Assembly (NCBI RefSeq): GCF_004104015.1
Contig: NZ_RYFV01000020.1
Span: 1 to 60,468 of the forward strand
Reading direction: 5' to 3'
DNA: 60,468 nt
DNA from: Actinomyces oricola
Lineage (GTDB): Bacteria; Actinomycetota; Actinomycetes; Actinomycetales; Actinomycetaceae
Every line of letters begins with the position of its first letter. Position 1 is the stretch's first letter. The translations under genes and the position numbers were made by a program. The notes beneath the pieces are model-generated. The model was not told the origin of the DNA and ran no database searches. It saw only the letters and a program-made list of their open reading frames with translations. Below are positions 1 to 8,745 of the stretch, piece after piece.

Positions 1-1
1 C

Positions 2-118
2 ATCGCCAATATCAAGACTTGGAGAATCCTCCACAACGACTACCGAAGACCCCTGAACACATTCAACACAACAATCACCGCAGTACTAGCCCTCATATTC
101 ACCTACAACACCCCATGA
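2..118 (+). mobile_element. 3' end of an IS5-type transposase gene (cut by window edge)
   Basis: Frame 2 reads 38 codons from the window edge to TGA at 116-118. The product contains ANIKTWRILHNDYRRPLNTF followed by a hydrophobic tail. This is the characteristic C-terminus of IS5/DDE_Tnp_4 transposases of actinobacteria (family knowledge). Only the tail is present, so completeness cannot be judged. The sequence ATGAATAACCCTC at 115-127 may be the element's terminal inverted repeat, but its partner is outside the window. Confidence 0.75.
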
Positions 119-170
119 ATAACCCTCCTGCACTCAAAACCTCGCTAGCGTTATTGGCGACATCGATTTC

Positions 171-455
171 ATGCGCGAAGAAGCCGGTGGCGCCCAGAGA
201 GCGATGACTGTCATGACAATCATCCAACTGATCTCACTGGGAATAATTCCGGCCAACCAGGCGAACGCCGTGGTTCCCGGACTCGTGGACACAGATGGGC
301 AGATGGATAGTTCAAAACTCGATGAGGAGGCTTTTGTCCTGCTCCATGTTCGTTTCGTCACCCACACGGACAACACCGTCAATCCCGGTCTCGCTTTAAG
401 TCTGGATGACTGTGACAAGAACTACAATAACGGCTATAGGCGGGGGAACCAATGA
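171..455 (+). CDS. Small hypothetical protein, possibly 5'-truncated by the adjacent IS
   Basis: A 94-codon frame that I do not recognise. From Met12 it reads MTVMTIIQLISLGIIPANQA, which resembles a signal peptide (hydrophobic core, AxA-type end). An acidic, polar stretch follows. The frame stays open upstream back to about 123, right after the presumed IS end, so it could be the remnant of a longer gene cut by the insertion. Its TGA overlaps the ATG of the next frame (ATGA at 452-455), as in a translationally coupled pair. Codon use is less GC-biased than that of the neighbouring housekeeping genes. An opposite-strand frame covers much of the same stretch, so coding status is uncertain. Confidence 0.3.
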   Translation: MREEAGGAQRAMTVMTIIQLISLGIIPANQANAVVPGLVDTDGQMDSSKLDEEAFVLLHVRFVTHTDNTVNPGLALSLDDCDKNYNNGYRRGNQ

Positions 456-637
456 AACAGAGCACGGTGGATCGAGTCAGATGTCTTATTGCCGTGCTGC
501 TGTGCGGGAGTCGCGTCGCCACCGCCTGTGGCTCGCCACCCGCGAACGCCCGCCATGGCTGCACCGCCGTCAGGCATCGCCACTGGCTCGGCCTGCCGAG
601 TCCCGGTGCGCCTGGGCCCGCTCCAGGGCCTCGCTGA
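452..637 (+). CDS. Possible truncated lipoprotein-like frame
   Basis: This 61-codon frame begins MKQSTVDRVRCLIAVLLCGS and continues RVATACGS, a plausible lipoprotein signal with a weak lipobox (ATAC). It shares ATGA with the preceding frame. Beyond about codon 35 it becomes Pro/Arg/His-rich and runs 68 bp into the 3' end of the convergent helicase gene, which argues that only its beginning is genuine. It may be the 5' relic of a lipoprotein gene whose remainder was lost. No family is recognised. Confidence 0.2.
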   Translation: MKQSTVDRVRCLIAVLLCGSRVATACGSPPANARHGCTAVRHRHWLGLPSPGAPGPAPGPR

Positions 638-3600
638 GCGCGGGTAGGACTCCGCGCGCGCTCAGCTTGCGCTTCTTAGCGCTCAAGCGCCGCAGGGCTT
701 TGAGGCACAGTTCCTCCTTGGAGAGTTGACCCGGAGAGTCGGCGAGGATCTCCGCCATGAGCGCGGTCAGTTCATCGGGGTGGATCTCGGAAATGGAATC
801 CACGTGGTCGAGGGCGTTGCGGCGGTATGCGGGGGCGATCCGACGGGAATCCATGCTTCTCCACACGAAGTCGCACTCATCGATGTAGGCGAAGGCCTCC
901 CCCAGGATCCGGCGCACTGAAGCCTCCCGGGAAGCGGTCGTGCGTTGCAGGCTGAAGGTGCGGCAAATCTTGACAATGAGCCGATGCCGCGTGAGCGGTG
1001 CCTCGACGCCACAGATGGATCGGGCGATGTCAATGACCTTGGCCCTGGCGTCCTCATCCGTGCAGGCGCGGTCGAGCTCCGATACCGGGTGCAAGGCCTC
1101 GGCCGGCCATGGACGGTATTCCGTGGCGGACGGAACGGACCACGCCGGCTTTACGGTTCCCTCGGCCGGCTTCACAGTCCCCTCGGGAGCCGCTTCATGG
1201 TCGGTGACATTCCCGGCCGGGGCGGGGTCGGTCTTCGCGGGCCGGCGGCGCGCCGGGACATCGTCCGCGGAGCCCTGAGGCGCTTGGGGCAGGGGGCTGC
1301 TGCCGACCGCTTCTACGAGACTGGTGACCACCCCGCGTTGGTCGGCCACCCACTGTGGCATCCAGATCCTCTCGATACGGCTCCATCCCATGGATCGCAG
1401 GACGGACACCGGCAGCAGGTCGCGATCCGTGGTGCTGCCCCGCTGGTTCCAGCCGGGCCCGTCGAGCAGGACGGCGACCTTCGGAGGCGTTCCGCGCTGC
1501 GGATCGGCCAGGACGAGGTCAACCTCGAAGCTCGAATGCCCGACTCCGACATTCACCTGCAGGCCCGCATCGCGCAGGCTCTCGGCGATCTCATTGCGGT
1601 GGCGGTCCACGACGCCGCGGGAGACCGGCAGCGCCCGCGGTGCGCTACCATCACGCGCCACCATGAGATAGTCGCGCAGGTCTTTGAGCCCTTGGTGGGT
1701 GGTTCGGTCTACGTGAAGATCCTCAGGGTCGAAGCTGGAGAAGACGATGATCTGGCGCCGGGCGCGGGTGATCGCAACGTTGAGGCGCCGCTCGCCGCCG
1801 GCGTGACTGAGGGATCCGAAGTTGAGCGGAATATCTCCACGCTCATTGGCGGAGACCGTGGTCGACAAGAGGATCGTGTCCCGCTCCTGCCCCTGGACAT
1901 TGTCCAGATTCCGCACCATGAGCCCGTCGCGCTCTTCAAGGGAGGTGATAATGCGCTGCGAGCCCTTTTCACGCAGCCGATTCTCAATGAGATCGCGCTG
2001 GTTCTTATTGAAGGTGATGACCCCCAGGGAGGGCGTCTTGTGCGGGCTCGCCTCAAAGCGGCGGACCACCTCCTCGACGATCTGGTACGCCTCATGAGGA
2101 TTCGTGTTCGGCTTCACGCGGCGACCCTTCGAAGCGGATCTCTCGGAGTAGTAGGTGCCCTTGACGCGTCGCAGGCTAATGCCGTGCCCACTAAGTCCAT
2201 CGTCCCCCTGCGCCCCCATAATGAGAGGGCTCGGGAAGGACAGTAGGGCGCCGTCGTAGTAGCGCGCGTTAGAAAATGCGATGAGGGATTCCACCTGGCT
2301 GCGGAAGTGCCATGTCAGGCGGCGCGTGGCGACGCCGGCCGCGATGCACCGGTCCAGGATTGAAACCCTGTCCGGATGCGCCATCCCCTCGTGGGCCTCG
2401 CCCCTGGCAGCGCCCGCCACGGCGGCGGGCGGCATCTGCTGCGGGTCCCCGACGACCACCGCGGAACGACCTCTCCCCATGGCGCCAACGGCGTTGGCCA
2501 CCGTGATCTGGGAAGCCTCATCGAAGACGACAATGTCAACGTAGGGACCATCCGGTGGCAGGAAACGCGCTACCGAGTCCGGGGAGACGAGCAGGCAGGG
2601 CGTCAGCGCAGTGATGAGGTCGCCGTAGGCCGCGAAGAGCTCTCGCACGCTCATTGTCGCCTTGCGGAGCCCCAGCTCGCGGCGCAGATCCTCAACTCGA
2701 GAATGCTCGCCGCGGAAGAGCCGGTCCCGCCGGGCCAGGACCGATGCGGCCAGCTCTCCGGTCAGGGCCGTGTGCAACCGTTCCTGCGTGGTGCGGTAGT
2801 CCTCAAGGAGTTCGGCGTGGCGTTCCGGGTCGAAGCCATCGAGTCCGCACTCCCGGGCGACGGCCTCGAAGTCGGCCCGCAACTGCTCGGCCTCAGGGCG
2901 CCCCTCATCGCGCGCCTCAATGAATGCCTGGCGCGCACGGTAATAGGAGTGGCCCCGCCTTCCCGAGCCGTGGAGCGCATTCCGGTACGTATCCAGCTGC
3001 CCGCGGATGACTGCGAGCCGCTCACGCAGCGTCTCCAACTCACCCTTCGAGGAGCCTGCGCCGGCCTCCGTGAGGTCGTCGGCGCGCCGCAGCGTCCGAC
3101 GGACCTCCGCTGCTTTCACGCCGTTGTCGTGCAGGTTGAGCAGGAGATCCCCAATGCCGGTCTCCTCGCGCAGACGACGGGCGACGACGTCGAGCGCCGA
3201 GGTCTTCTCCGCGACGAACATGACCGTCTTGCCCGTGGCCAGTGCCCGGAAAATGAGGTTGGCGACAGTCTGGGACTTGCCTGTTCCCGGCGGCCCCTCG
3301 ACAACGAGGTTGCGTCCCGCAACGGCGTCGGCCACAACGCGCGCCTGGGCGGCATCGGCCATCAACGGAAGATTCTCCACGACGTCGTTGATATCGGGCT
3401 CATTTTCCGCCGGGAGCGTCACGCTCCCCGGGGACGATTCCGGCGCGTTCATGAGATGCCCCACCAGCGGATTGCTCACAATCGTCGGCCAGGAATCCTC
3501 CAGGTCTCGCCACATCCGGTAGGTGGAGAACTGGAACATGCCAAGGCGGGCATTCCGTTCGATCCGCACCTCATGACCGCAGTGGCGAAGGCGGGAATCA

Positions 3601-5921
3601 ACCTGCGCGAGCGTGGTCTCAATGTCGATGCCGTGCTCGTCGCGTACGGGCTCACGGAGCTCGGCGAGTTCAATGCCGGTCTCGGCCGCGAAGCGCGTCA
3701 GCAGTGAGTAGTTGGGGGTCGACACCCCGGTTTCATCAAGCTGAAGCCCATAGCCCTCACCGGTGCGCTCCAGGACGACCGGCACGAGGACGAGGGGCGA
3801 GCGGAGAAGCCGCCCGCCCGTGCGCCACACGAGAGTCCCCAAAGTGAGGTAGAGGTTGTTCGCGCCCGTTTCCTCGACGGTGGTGCGGGCGTTGGCGGCG
3901 ACGGACTGGAGGCGCTGCGCGTACTCGGCCCGGTTCAGGTCCACGCGGACCGCGCGCTGCTCCGTCAGCAGGGAGGCGGGCTCAATGCCCTGGCCGTTCG
4001 GTGTTGCTTCTCCGGTACGTTCCGCACCGTGGGCGCGCGGGTGCAGGGCGATGAGCTGGCGGTCGTTGACCATGTCCTCCAACTCACCGAGGGATTGAGG
4101 CGCGACCTCCAGCTTAATGACCCGGGACGAGGCGACGTTGATAAGGGGGTTGCGGAGCGAGAGGTCCAGCAGGTCCTTCTTCCAGTCCTCGACGTGCCGG
4201 GGCACCGCGCCGCCCGGCACGGCTGCCGGGGCGGTCGCAGCCCCCTTCGCCTGGGGGGCCGTCGTCGAGGCGGATTCCGCTGCTCGGCCCGCAGGCATCG
4301 GGGTCGCGGGTGTCGGGGTCGCGTCTCCTCCCGGGCCCGGGCCGCCTTGAGCGGGTGTCGGGCCCGCGGGCGTCGGGCCCGCGGGCGTCGGGGTCGCGGC
4401 CTCCTCTTCCTGAGGGGCCGGCGCGGCCGCCACCTCAACGACGGCGTCCTCGTCGCGGTCGAGGGCCGGCTGGGGCAGCGCACCATTGGAGCGCGCCTCT
4501 TCGATGGGCACCACGAGAAGCAGTTCGGATAGGGCCGACAGGAGCGTGCGACGGACCTGGCCGCCCGGTTGGTGGACGGCGACCGCATGTTCGGAATCAA
4601 TGACGCCCCACTCCCCGCTCTCAACGAGATTGATGACCTCGTGGGGTGAATGAGGAACCGAGCCGTCCTGGCCGCGGCTGTAGCCGAGGAGAACGGTGCT
4701 CGGGGTCAGCAGGAGGATGGGTGCGCAGCCCAGGTTCTCCAGCACTCCGGCGATGAGCACCGCCATGTCGAGACGGCTCGCCTCGCGCAGATCGAGCACC
4801 GCTGCGGCGCTGCGCACCGTCTGCGGTTCGGTCCATTGTGCGGCGGGGCCAACCGCGATCCGGAGCCGACGCAGCACGGCGCAGGCGGATGCCGCCAGGG
4901 CGTCCGGACCGGGGGCGACCGTGGAGCGGCCCGCTGGGGACGATGCCCGCTGACGCGCTCTGCGCACCAGTTCCGCGCATGCTGCCTGACCGGGCTGGAC
5001 GAAAGTCGCCAGGGCGGCGCACGCCGAGGGGCGGTGGTCCTCCAGGCGCCACTGGCGCGGCGGCAGGACGGTCGGGCCCGCGCGCCTCACCGTCCGGGCG
5101 CCGTCGCCATTGGCGAGCTCGACGCGGATATGCGTCGTGCCGACCTGCTCGACCTGCAGGAGGGCGGCCCGGTCGGTTCTCAGATCGCCGGTAGCGCGCA
5201 GGTCCCCGGCGCCCGTGTCCCACACGAGGTCCCAGGGCTCGGTGACGACACGACCCCCGCCTTCCTCGACAAGGACGATCCTGACCTTGACGGTCCCAAG
5301 TTGACGCTCGGCGCGACTCCGCTCATCGGAGTGCCGGTCCCCGGGGGGCTCCGGTACGCCCGCCAAGCCCCCGGGGCGGGCCTTGCACCCGAGGCTGATC
5401 GACACGGTGAATCGTTGACCCGCCACGGCGTGGGCGTAACTCACGGTGGTGCCGCAGTCCACGTCGACGCTGACGGCTTCAAGCGGCTCGCGGTGGGCGC
5501 CCCTGCCCCCGTCGAGGGCGTCGATGAGTTCACGGATCTCCCGTCTGCCCTGCTCGGCCCCGATCATTCGCAGCGTTTCGGCAATGGCCACGAGGGCCGC
5601 CAGGGCAGTGTCCGAATCGAGGTTCTCGCCGTGAACCGCCCTATTGCGGAACTGACGGACCTCGTGAAGCTTGCTCCCCAACCCCGCCGGCAGTGGCATG
5701 AGGTAGCGCCCGTCGCTGCCGCGCGCAGTCAGGATGCGGATTTGAGTCGATAGGTCGGCGAGGTCGGGGACGTCGCCAGGGGCGCCGCTGCCGGACAGGA
5801 GGGATCTGAGTCGGGCCGGCGTGCACTGATCGCCGAGCGACGAGCGGACGTAAGGCTCCAGGTGGGCGGGCAGGACTCCGAAGAGCCCCTTGAGAACAAG
5901 ATCGCGGTTGTCAATGATCAT
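570..5921 (-). CDS. HEPN - superfamily 1 helicase - endonuclease-fold protein (DUF4011/DUF3320), candidate defence protein
   Basis: A 1783-residue multidomain protein counted from ATG 5921 (MIIDNRDLV...); an in-frame GTG at 6008 would add 29 unconserved residues. Residues ~1-120 match a Swt1-like HEPN fold with the RX4H motif at R92-H97 (RNRAVH). A Pro/Ala/Thr-rich linker covers ~495-570. DUF4011 begins at ~578 (WKKDLLDLSLRNPLINV). Helicase motifs follow: Walker A GPPGTGKS 876-883, Walker B VVFDEAS ~1131-1137, GDPQQMPP ~1158, WHFRSQ ~1204, NVQGQERD ~1341, NVAITRARR ~1381. A restriction-endonuclease-like segment (MTES_1575/Vsr-like: FEVDLVLA ~1465, VAVLLDGPGW ~1482) and a DUF3320-like C-terminus (~1625-1740) complete it. 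HEPN plus helicase plus nuclease in one protein resembles the Hhe-type candidate antiviral architecture; that role is inference. It stands alone, next to IS DNA. Confidence 0.85.
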   Translation of the reverse strand: MIIDNRDLVLKGLFGVLPAHLEPYVRSSLGDQCTPARLRSLLSGSGAPGDVPDLADLSTQIRILTARGSDGRYLMPLPAGLGSKLHEVRQFRNRAVHGENLDSDTALAALVAIAETLRMIGAEQGRREIRELIDALDGGRGAHREPLEAVSVDVDCGTTVSYAHAVAGQRFTVSISLGCKARPGGLAGVPEPPGDRHSDERSRAERQLGTVKVRIVLVEEGGGRVVTEPWDLVWDTGAGDLRATGDLRTDRAALLQVEQVGTTHIRVELANGDGARTVRRAGPTVLPPRQWRLEDHRPSACAALATFVQPGQAACAELVRRARQRASSPAGRSTVAPGPDALAASACAVLRRLRIAVGPAAQWTEPQTVRSAAAVLDLREASRLDMAVLIAGVLENLGCAPILLLTPSTVLLGYSRGQDGSVPHSPHEVINLVESGEWGVIDSEHAVAVHQPGGQVRRTLLSALSELLLVVPIEEARSNGALPQPALDRDEDAVVEVAAAPAPQEEEAATPTPAGPTPAGPTPAQGGPGPGGDATPTPATPMPAGRAAESASTTAPQAKGAATAPAAVPGGAVPRHVEDWKKDLLDLSLRNPLINVASSRVIKLEVAPQSLGELEDMVNDRQLIALHPRAHGAERTGEATPNGQGIEPASLLTEQRAVRVDLNRAEYAQRLQSVAANARTTVEETGANNLYLTLGTLVWRTGGRLLRSPLVLVPVVLERTGEGYGLQLDETGVSTPNYSLLTRFAAETGIELAELREPVRDEHGIDIETTLAQVDSRLRHCGHEVRIERNARLGMFQFSTYRMWRDLEDSWPTIVSNPLVGHLMNAPESSPGSVTLPAENEPDINDVVENLPLMADAAQARVVADAVAGRNLVVEGPPGTGKSQTVANLIFRALATGKTVMFVAEKTSALDVVARRLREETGIGDLLLNLHDNGVKAAEVRRTLRRADDLTEAGAGSSKGELETLRERLAVIRGQLDTYRNALHGSGRRGHSYYRARQAFIEARDEGRPEAEQLRADFEAVARECGLDGFDPERHAELLEDYRTTQERLHTALTGELAASVLARRDRLFRGEHSRVEDLRRELGLRKATMSVRELFAAYGDLITALTPCLLVSPDSVARFLPPDGPYVDIVVFDEASQITVANAVGAMGRGRSAVVVGDPQQMPPAAVAGAARGEAHEGMAHPDRVSILDRCIAAGVATRRLTWHFRSQVESLIAFSNARYYDGALLSFPSPLIMGAQGDDGLSGHGISLRRVKGTYYSERSASKGRRVKPNTNPHEAYQIVEEVVRRFEASPHKTPSLGVITFNKNQRDLIENRLREKGSQRIITSLEERDGLMVRNLDNVQGQERDTILLSTTVSANERGDIPLNFGSLSHAGGERRLNVAITRARRQIIVFSSFDPEDLHVDRTTHQGLKDLRDYLMVARDGSAPRALPVSRGVVDRHRNEIAESLRDAGLQVNVGVGHSSFEVDLVLADPQRGTPPKVAVLLDGPGWNQRGSTTDRDLLPVSVLRSMGWSRIERIWMPQWVADQRGVVTSLVEAVGSSPLPQAPQGSADDVPARRRPAKTDPAPAGNVTDHEAAPEGTVKPAEGTVKPAWSVPSATEYRPWPAEALHPVSELDRACTDEDARAKVIDIARSICGVEAPLTRHRLIVKICRTFSLQRTTASREASVRRILGEAFAYIDECDFVWRSMDSRRIAPAYRRNALDHVDSISEIHPDELTALMAEILADSPGQLSKEELCLKALRRLSAKKRKLSARGVLPALSEALERAQAHRDSAGRASGDA

Positions 5922-6244
5922 GCGGGAAGATGGGGGTAGAGCCCGGTGCGCCCGGTGGTATCCGGGAGCACGCGCCGACCGTCCCGGCTGGAAGGACCGG
6001 GAGCGCACCGGCGGAGGGCCGCACGGGCAGGGGATGTTGGGCGGCCCTCGCGCGCAGGTTATCGCGCCCCAGTGACGTCATGCGCCTTCGTCCCGCCCGC
6101 GTGCGCTCATGCTGCCCGCCCGCCCGCGTGCGCTCATGCTGCCCGCCCGCCCGCGTGCGCTCATGCTGCCCGCGCGAGCGCTCGCGCGGGCAGCATGAGC
6201 GCGCCGATGATCGCGGATCGCTGCGGAGCCGAGCCCGAACCGGC
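5922..6244. other. Intergenic region with 27-bp repeats and long palindrome
   Basis: A 323-bp gap between two minus-strand genes. It should hold the helicase promoter on its left side and the 3' end signals of the MFS gene on its right. No protein gene is credible here. The repeat block is listed separately. Confidence 0.6.
6094..6202. repeat. Three 27-bp tandem repeats ending in a 46-bp perfect palindrome
   Basis: GTGCGCTCATGCTGCCCGCC recurs at 6101, 6128 and 6155, exactly 27 bp apart. The last unit runs into its own reverse complement, giving a perfect dyad with 23-bp arms at 6157-6202 (centre between 6179 and 6180, no loop). On the minus strand this lies about 40 nt beyond the MFS stop codon, so it could act as a terminator, although no T-run follows. 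It could also extrude as a cruciform. Confidence 0.85.
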
Positions 6245-7732
6245 TCAGTCCCCCAGGTCGGTAATGTGGCCCGCAGGGTCCTCCACCCGCATCATGAGCG
6301 CCAGCCCAATGGCGAGGACGGTAATAATGCCGAGGATCCCCCAGTATCCGGCGCCCGCGCCCACCACCTTCGTGCCGACCCAGATCGACGCGCCGTACAT
6401 GGCCGGCGCCAGGAAGGACACGGCGCGCCCGGTGGTGGCGTACAGGCCGAAGATCTCACCTTCGCGGCTCTCGGGGATGAGGCGCGCCAGGAAGGACCGG
6501 GCCGCGGACTGGGCCGGCCCCACGCAGGCCGACAGGAGGAGCCCCAGGGTCCAGAAAACCCAGCGCCCGGCGTCGTGCAGGACGAAGACCAGGGCGGCGG
6601 CGACCAGGAGGATGCTCAGGCTCCCCACAATGACCCGACGCGCCCCCAGGTAGTCGTCCAAGCGCCCGGCCCCGATCGTGGCCACCCCGGCCACCACATT
6701 GGCGGCAATCGCGAAAACGATGACGTCGCCGCTGGAGAAGCCGAAGGTGTTCTGGGCAATGATCCCCCCGTAGGTGAAGACCCCGGCCAGGCCGTCACGG
6801 AAGATGGCGGCCGCCAGCAGGAACCACAGGACCTCGGGGTGGGTGCGGCGCAGCGCCACCAGCGTGCGCCACAGCCGCTTGTAGGAGGCCAGGAAGGACT
6901 CGCGACGCACCGTGCCCGGGGTGGTGGAGGTCGGGGCCGGCTCCTGCTCCAAGGCGGCGAGCTCGCGGGCGCCACCGCGCTGGGCGTCCTCGTCGAGCGC
7001 CTGGCGGTGGCGCCGGGCCCGCTCCCCGGACTGGGTGATCATGACCGGGATGGCGCTGAGCCCGAACCAGAGGGCCGCCACCAGCATGGAGGCGCGGATA
7101 TTGAGGCCGTTGTCGCTGGTGACCCCGAACCAGCCGACCTCGGGGTTAATGAAGCCGATGAACAGGATTATGAGTAGGACGATGCCGCCCAGGTAGCCCA
7201 TGCCCCAGCCCAGGCCGGAGACGGCGCCCACCCGGTCCTTGGAGGTGAGCTGGGAGAGCAGGCCGTTGTAGTTGACTGAGGCGAGTTCGAAGAAGACGTT
7301 GCCCACGCCCAGCAGCACGATCCCCGGCCACAGGTATCCCGGCTCGGGCAGGATGAAGAACAGTGAGGCGGAGACGGCGACGACTATGGCCGTGTAGGCG
7401 CCCAGCCAGAAGACGGTGCGCCCCGCCCGGTCGGCCCGCTGCCCGGTCACGGGGGCCAGCAGGGCGATGCAGGCGCCGGCAATGGTGAGCCCCAGGCTGA
7501 GCGCCGACTCATTGTCGGCGGGGGGCCCGAAGGAGGCGCTGGTGAGGTAGACGGTGAAAACGAAGGTGGTGATGACGGCGTTAAAGGATGCCGACCCCCA
7601 GTCCCACAGGCCCCAGGCCACCACCGGCCAGGTCAGCAGGCGGGAGCGGTGGGGGATGCCATTGGCGGCGTCTGCGGGGGCGGCGTCGGGCGAGGCGGGG
7701 GCGGCGCCGCGGGATGGGGATGAGGTGGTCAT
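6245..7732 (-). CDS. MFS transporter of the UMF1/Atg22-like family
   Basis: A 495-residue inner-membrane carrier with about 12 hydrophobic segments. The early stretch VVAWGLWDWGSASFNAVITT is typical of UMF1-type MFS proteins (Atg22-like). A basic loop (RADRAGRTVFW) follows, and there is a long charged cytoplasmic loop near residues 225-275 between the two halves. The substrate is unknown; relatives are often annotated as amino-acid or metabolite exporters. ATG at 7732 lies 51 bp downstream of ispD on the same strand, so the two may share a transcript. The last helix ends near residue 480, and the gene stops about 40 bp before a strong palindrome. Confidence 0.85.
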   Translation of the reverse strand: MTTSSPSRGAAPASPDAAPADAANGIPHRSRLLTWPVVAWGLWDWGSASFNAVITTFVFTVYLTSASFGPPADNESALSLGLTIAGACIALLAPVTGQRADRAGRTVFWLGAYTAIVVAVSASLFFILPEPGYLWPGIVLLGVGNVFFELASVNYNGLLSQLTSKDRVGAVSGLGWGMGYLGGIVLLIILFIGFINPEVGWFGVTSDNGLNIRASMLVAALWFGLSAIPVMITQSGERARRHRQALDEDAQRGGARELAALEQEPAPTSTTPGTVRRESFLASYKRLWRTLVALRRTHPEVLWFLLAAAIFRDGLAGVFTYGGIIAQNTFGFSSGDVIVFAIAANVVAGVATIGAGRLDDYLGARRVIVGSLSILLVAAALVFVLHDAGRWVFWTLGLLLSACVGPAQSAARSFLARLIPESREGEIFGLYATTGRAVSFLAPAMYGASIWVGTKVVGAGAGYWGILGIITVLAIGLALMMRVEDPAGHITDLGD

Positions 7733-7783
7733 GCGGCCACCCTACGGCTCATGGGTCCGGATCAGACCCAATACGCGATTCGG

Positions 7784-8602
7784 TCACGTCCGCGCCGTGC
7801 GGGCGGCCAGTAGTTCGGCGAGGGCCAGGTCCAGGGGCGTGGTCACCTTCATGGCCAGCGGGTCCCCGGCGACGACGGCGACCCTCCCCCCCAGGGCCTC
7901 GACCAGCCCGGCGTCGTCGGAGGCGGCCAGCGCCTCGTCGCCGGCGCGCTGGGCGCCTTGGCGGTGCGCGGATACGAGAGTGGCGGTGGCGAAGCCCTGG
8001 GGGGTCTGGACGGCCCGCAGGAGGGAGCGGTCGGGGGTGCCGGTGACCTCCTCGACCGTCACCGCGGCGCTGTCGGCCGCCCGGGGTGCCCGCCCGCCCG
8101 GGGCCGGCGAGGGCTCTGCGGGGCGCACTTCCTTGACGGTGTCGGTTACCGGCAGGGCGGGAACGACGGCGTCGTGGCCGGCCCGGACGGCCGCCACGAC
8201 GCGCTGCACCACGGCGGTGGGGGTCAGGGCGCGGGCGGCGTCGTGCACGAGGACGACGCCCGCGGCGGGCCTGGTCCGCAGGGCGGCGGCCAGCCCCAGC
8301 GCCACGGAGGCCTGGCGCGAGGCGGGTGATCCGGGGACCACCTCGTGACTGGTGGTCAAGGCGCCCAGTTCGGCGGTGAAACGCTCGACGTGCCCGGTGG
8401 GGGCGGTCACGACCAGGTGGTCAATGACCCCGGAGCCGGCCAGGCCCTGGGCGGCCCGGCGCAGCAGGGACTGCCCGCCGACCTCCACCAGGGCCTTAGG
8501 GCCGCCGGCGCCCAGGCGGGTCCCGGAGCCGGCGGCGGTGAGGACGGCCACCACCTCCAGGCGGGTGCGCTCGTCGGGGGAGGCGGGGGCGCGGTACGTC
8601 AT
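7784..8602 (-). CDS. ispD: 2-C-methyl-D-erythritol 4-phosphate cytidylyltransferase
   Basis: Third step of the MEP isoprenoid pathway: transfers CMP from CTP to methylerythritol phosphate in the cytoplasm. The CTP-binding signature AVLTAAGSGTRLG lies near residues 18-31, followed by the GPKAL lysine, VLVHDAARAL and the RAVQTPQGF signature, with PLDLALAE close to the end. At 272 residues it exceeds the usual ~230. The extra length is a Pro/Ala-rich insert (about EVRPAEPSPAPGGRAPRAAD) in the beta-arm region that normally contributes to the dimer. It lies 143 bp downstream of carD, the usual actinobacterial order, but ispF, often next, is replaced by an MFS gene. Confidence 0.93.
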   Translation of the reverse strand: MTYRAPASPDERTRLEVVAVLTAAGSGTRLGAGGPKALVEVGGQSLLRRAAQGLAGSGVIDHLVVTAPTGHVERFTAELGALTTSHEVVPGSPASRQASVALGLAAALRTRPAAGVVLVHDAARALTPTAVVQRVVAAVRAGHDAVVPALPVTDTVKEVRPAEPSPAPGGRAPRAADSAAVTVEEVTGTPDRSLLRAVQTPQGFATATLVSAHRQGAQRAGDEALAASDDAGLVEALGGRVAVVAGDPLAMKVTTPLDLALAELLAARTART

Positions 8603-8626
8603 GCCCCGGACGCTACCGGAAGACGA

Positions 8627-8661
8627 CGGGCGCCTCGGCGTCCTCGATGCCGAGGCGCCCG
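8627..8661 (-). terminator. Hairpin between carD and ispD
   Basis: CGGGCGCCTCGGC at 8627-8639 pairs perfectly with 8649-8661 around a 9-nt loop. It follows the carD stop on the minus strand and precedes ispD. No T-run follows, so it may terminate or attenuate carD transcription. Confidence 0.5.
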
Positions 8662-8745
8662 GTGCGCGGCGGACCCAACCGCCGATGCGCCGCCGAGCGC
8701 TGGAGATGGAGGTGCTGGGGGCCGGACGCCTGCTGGTTGAGCGAT

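Noticed and set aside
945..2246. 433-codon plus-strand frame
   Set aside because: Lies antisense to the helicase domain, whose motifs are unmistakable; the frame is a by-product of high GC third positions.
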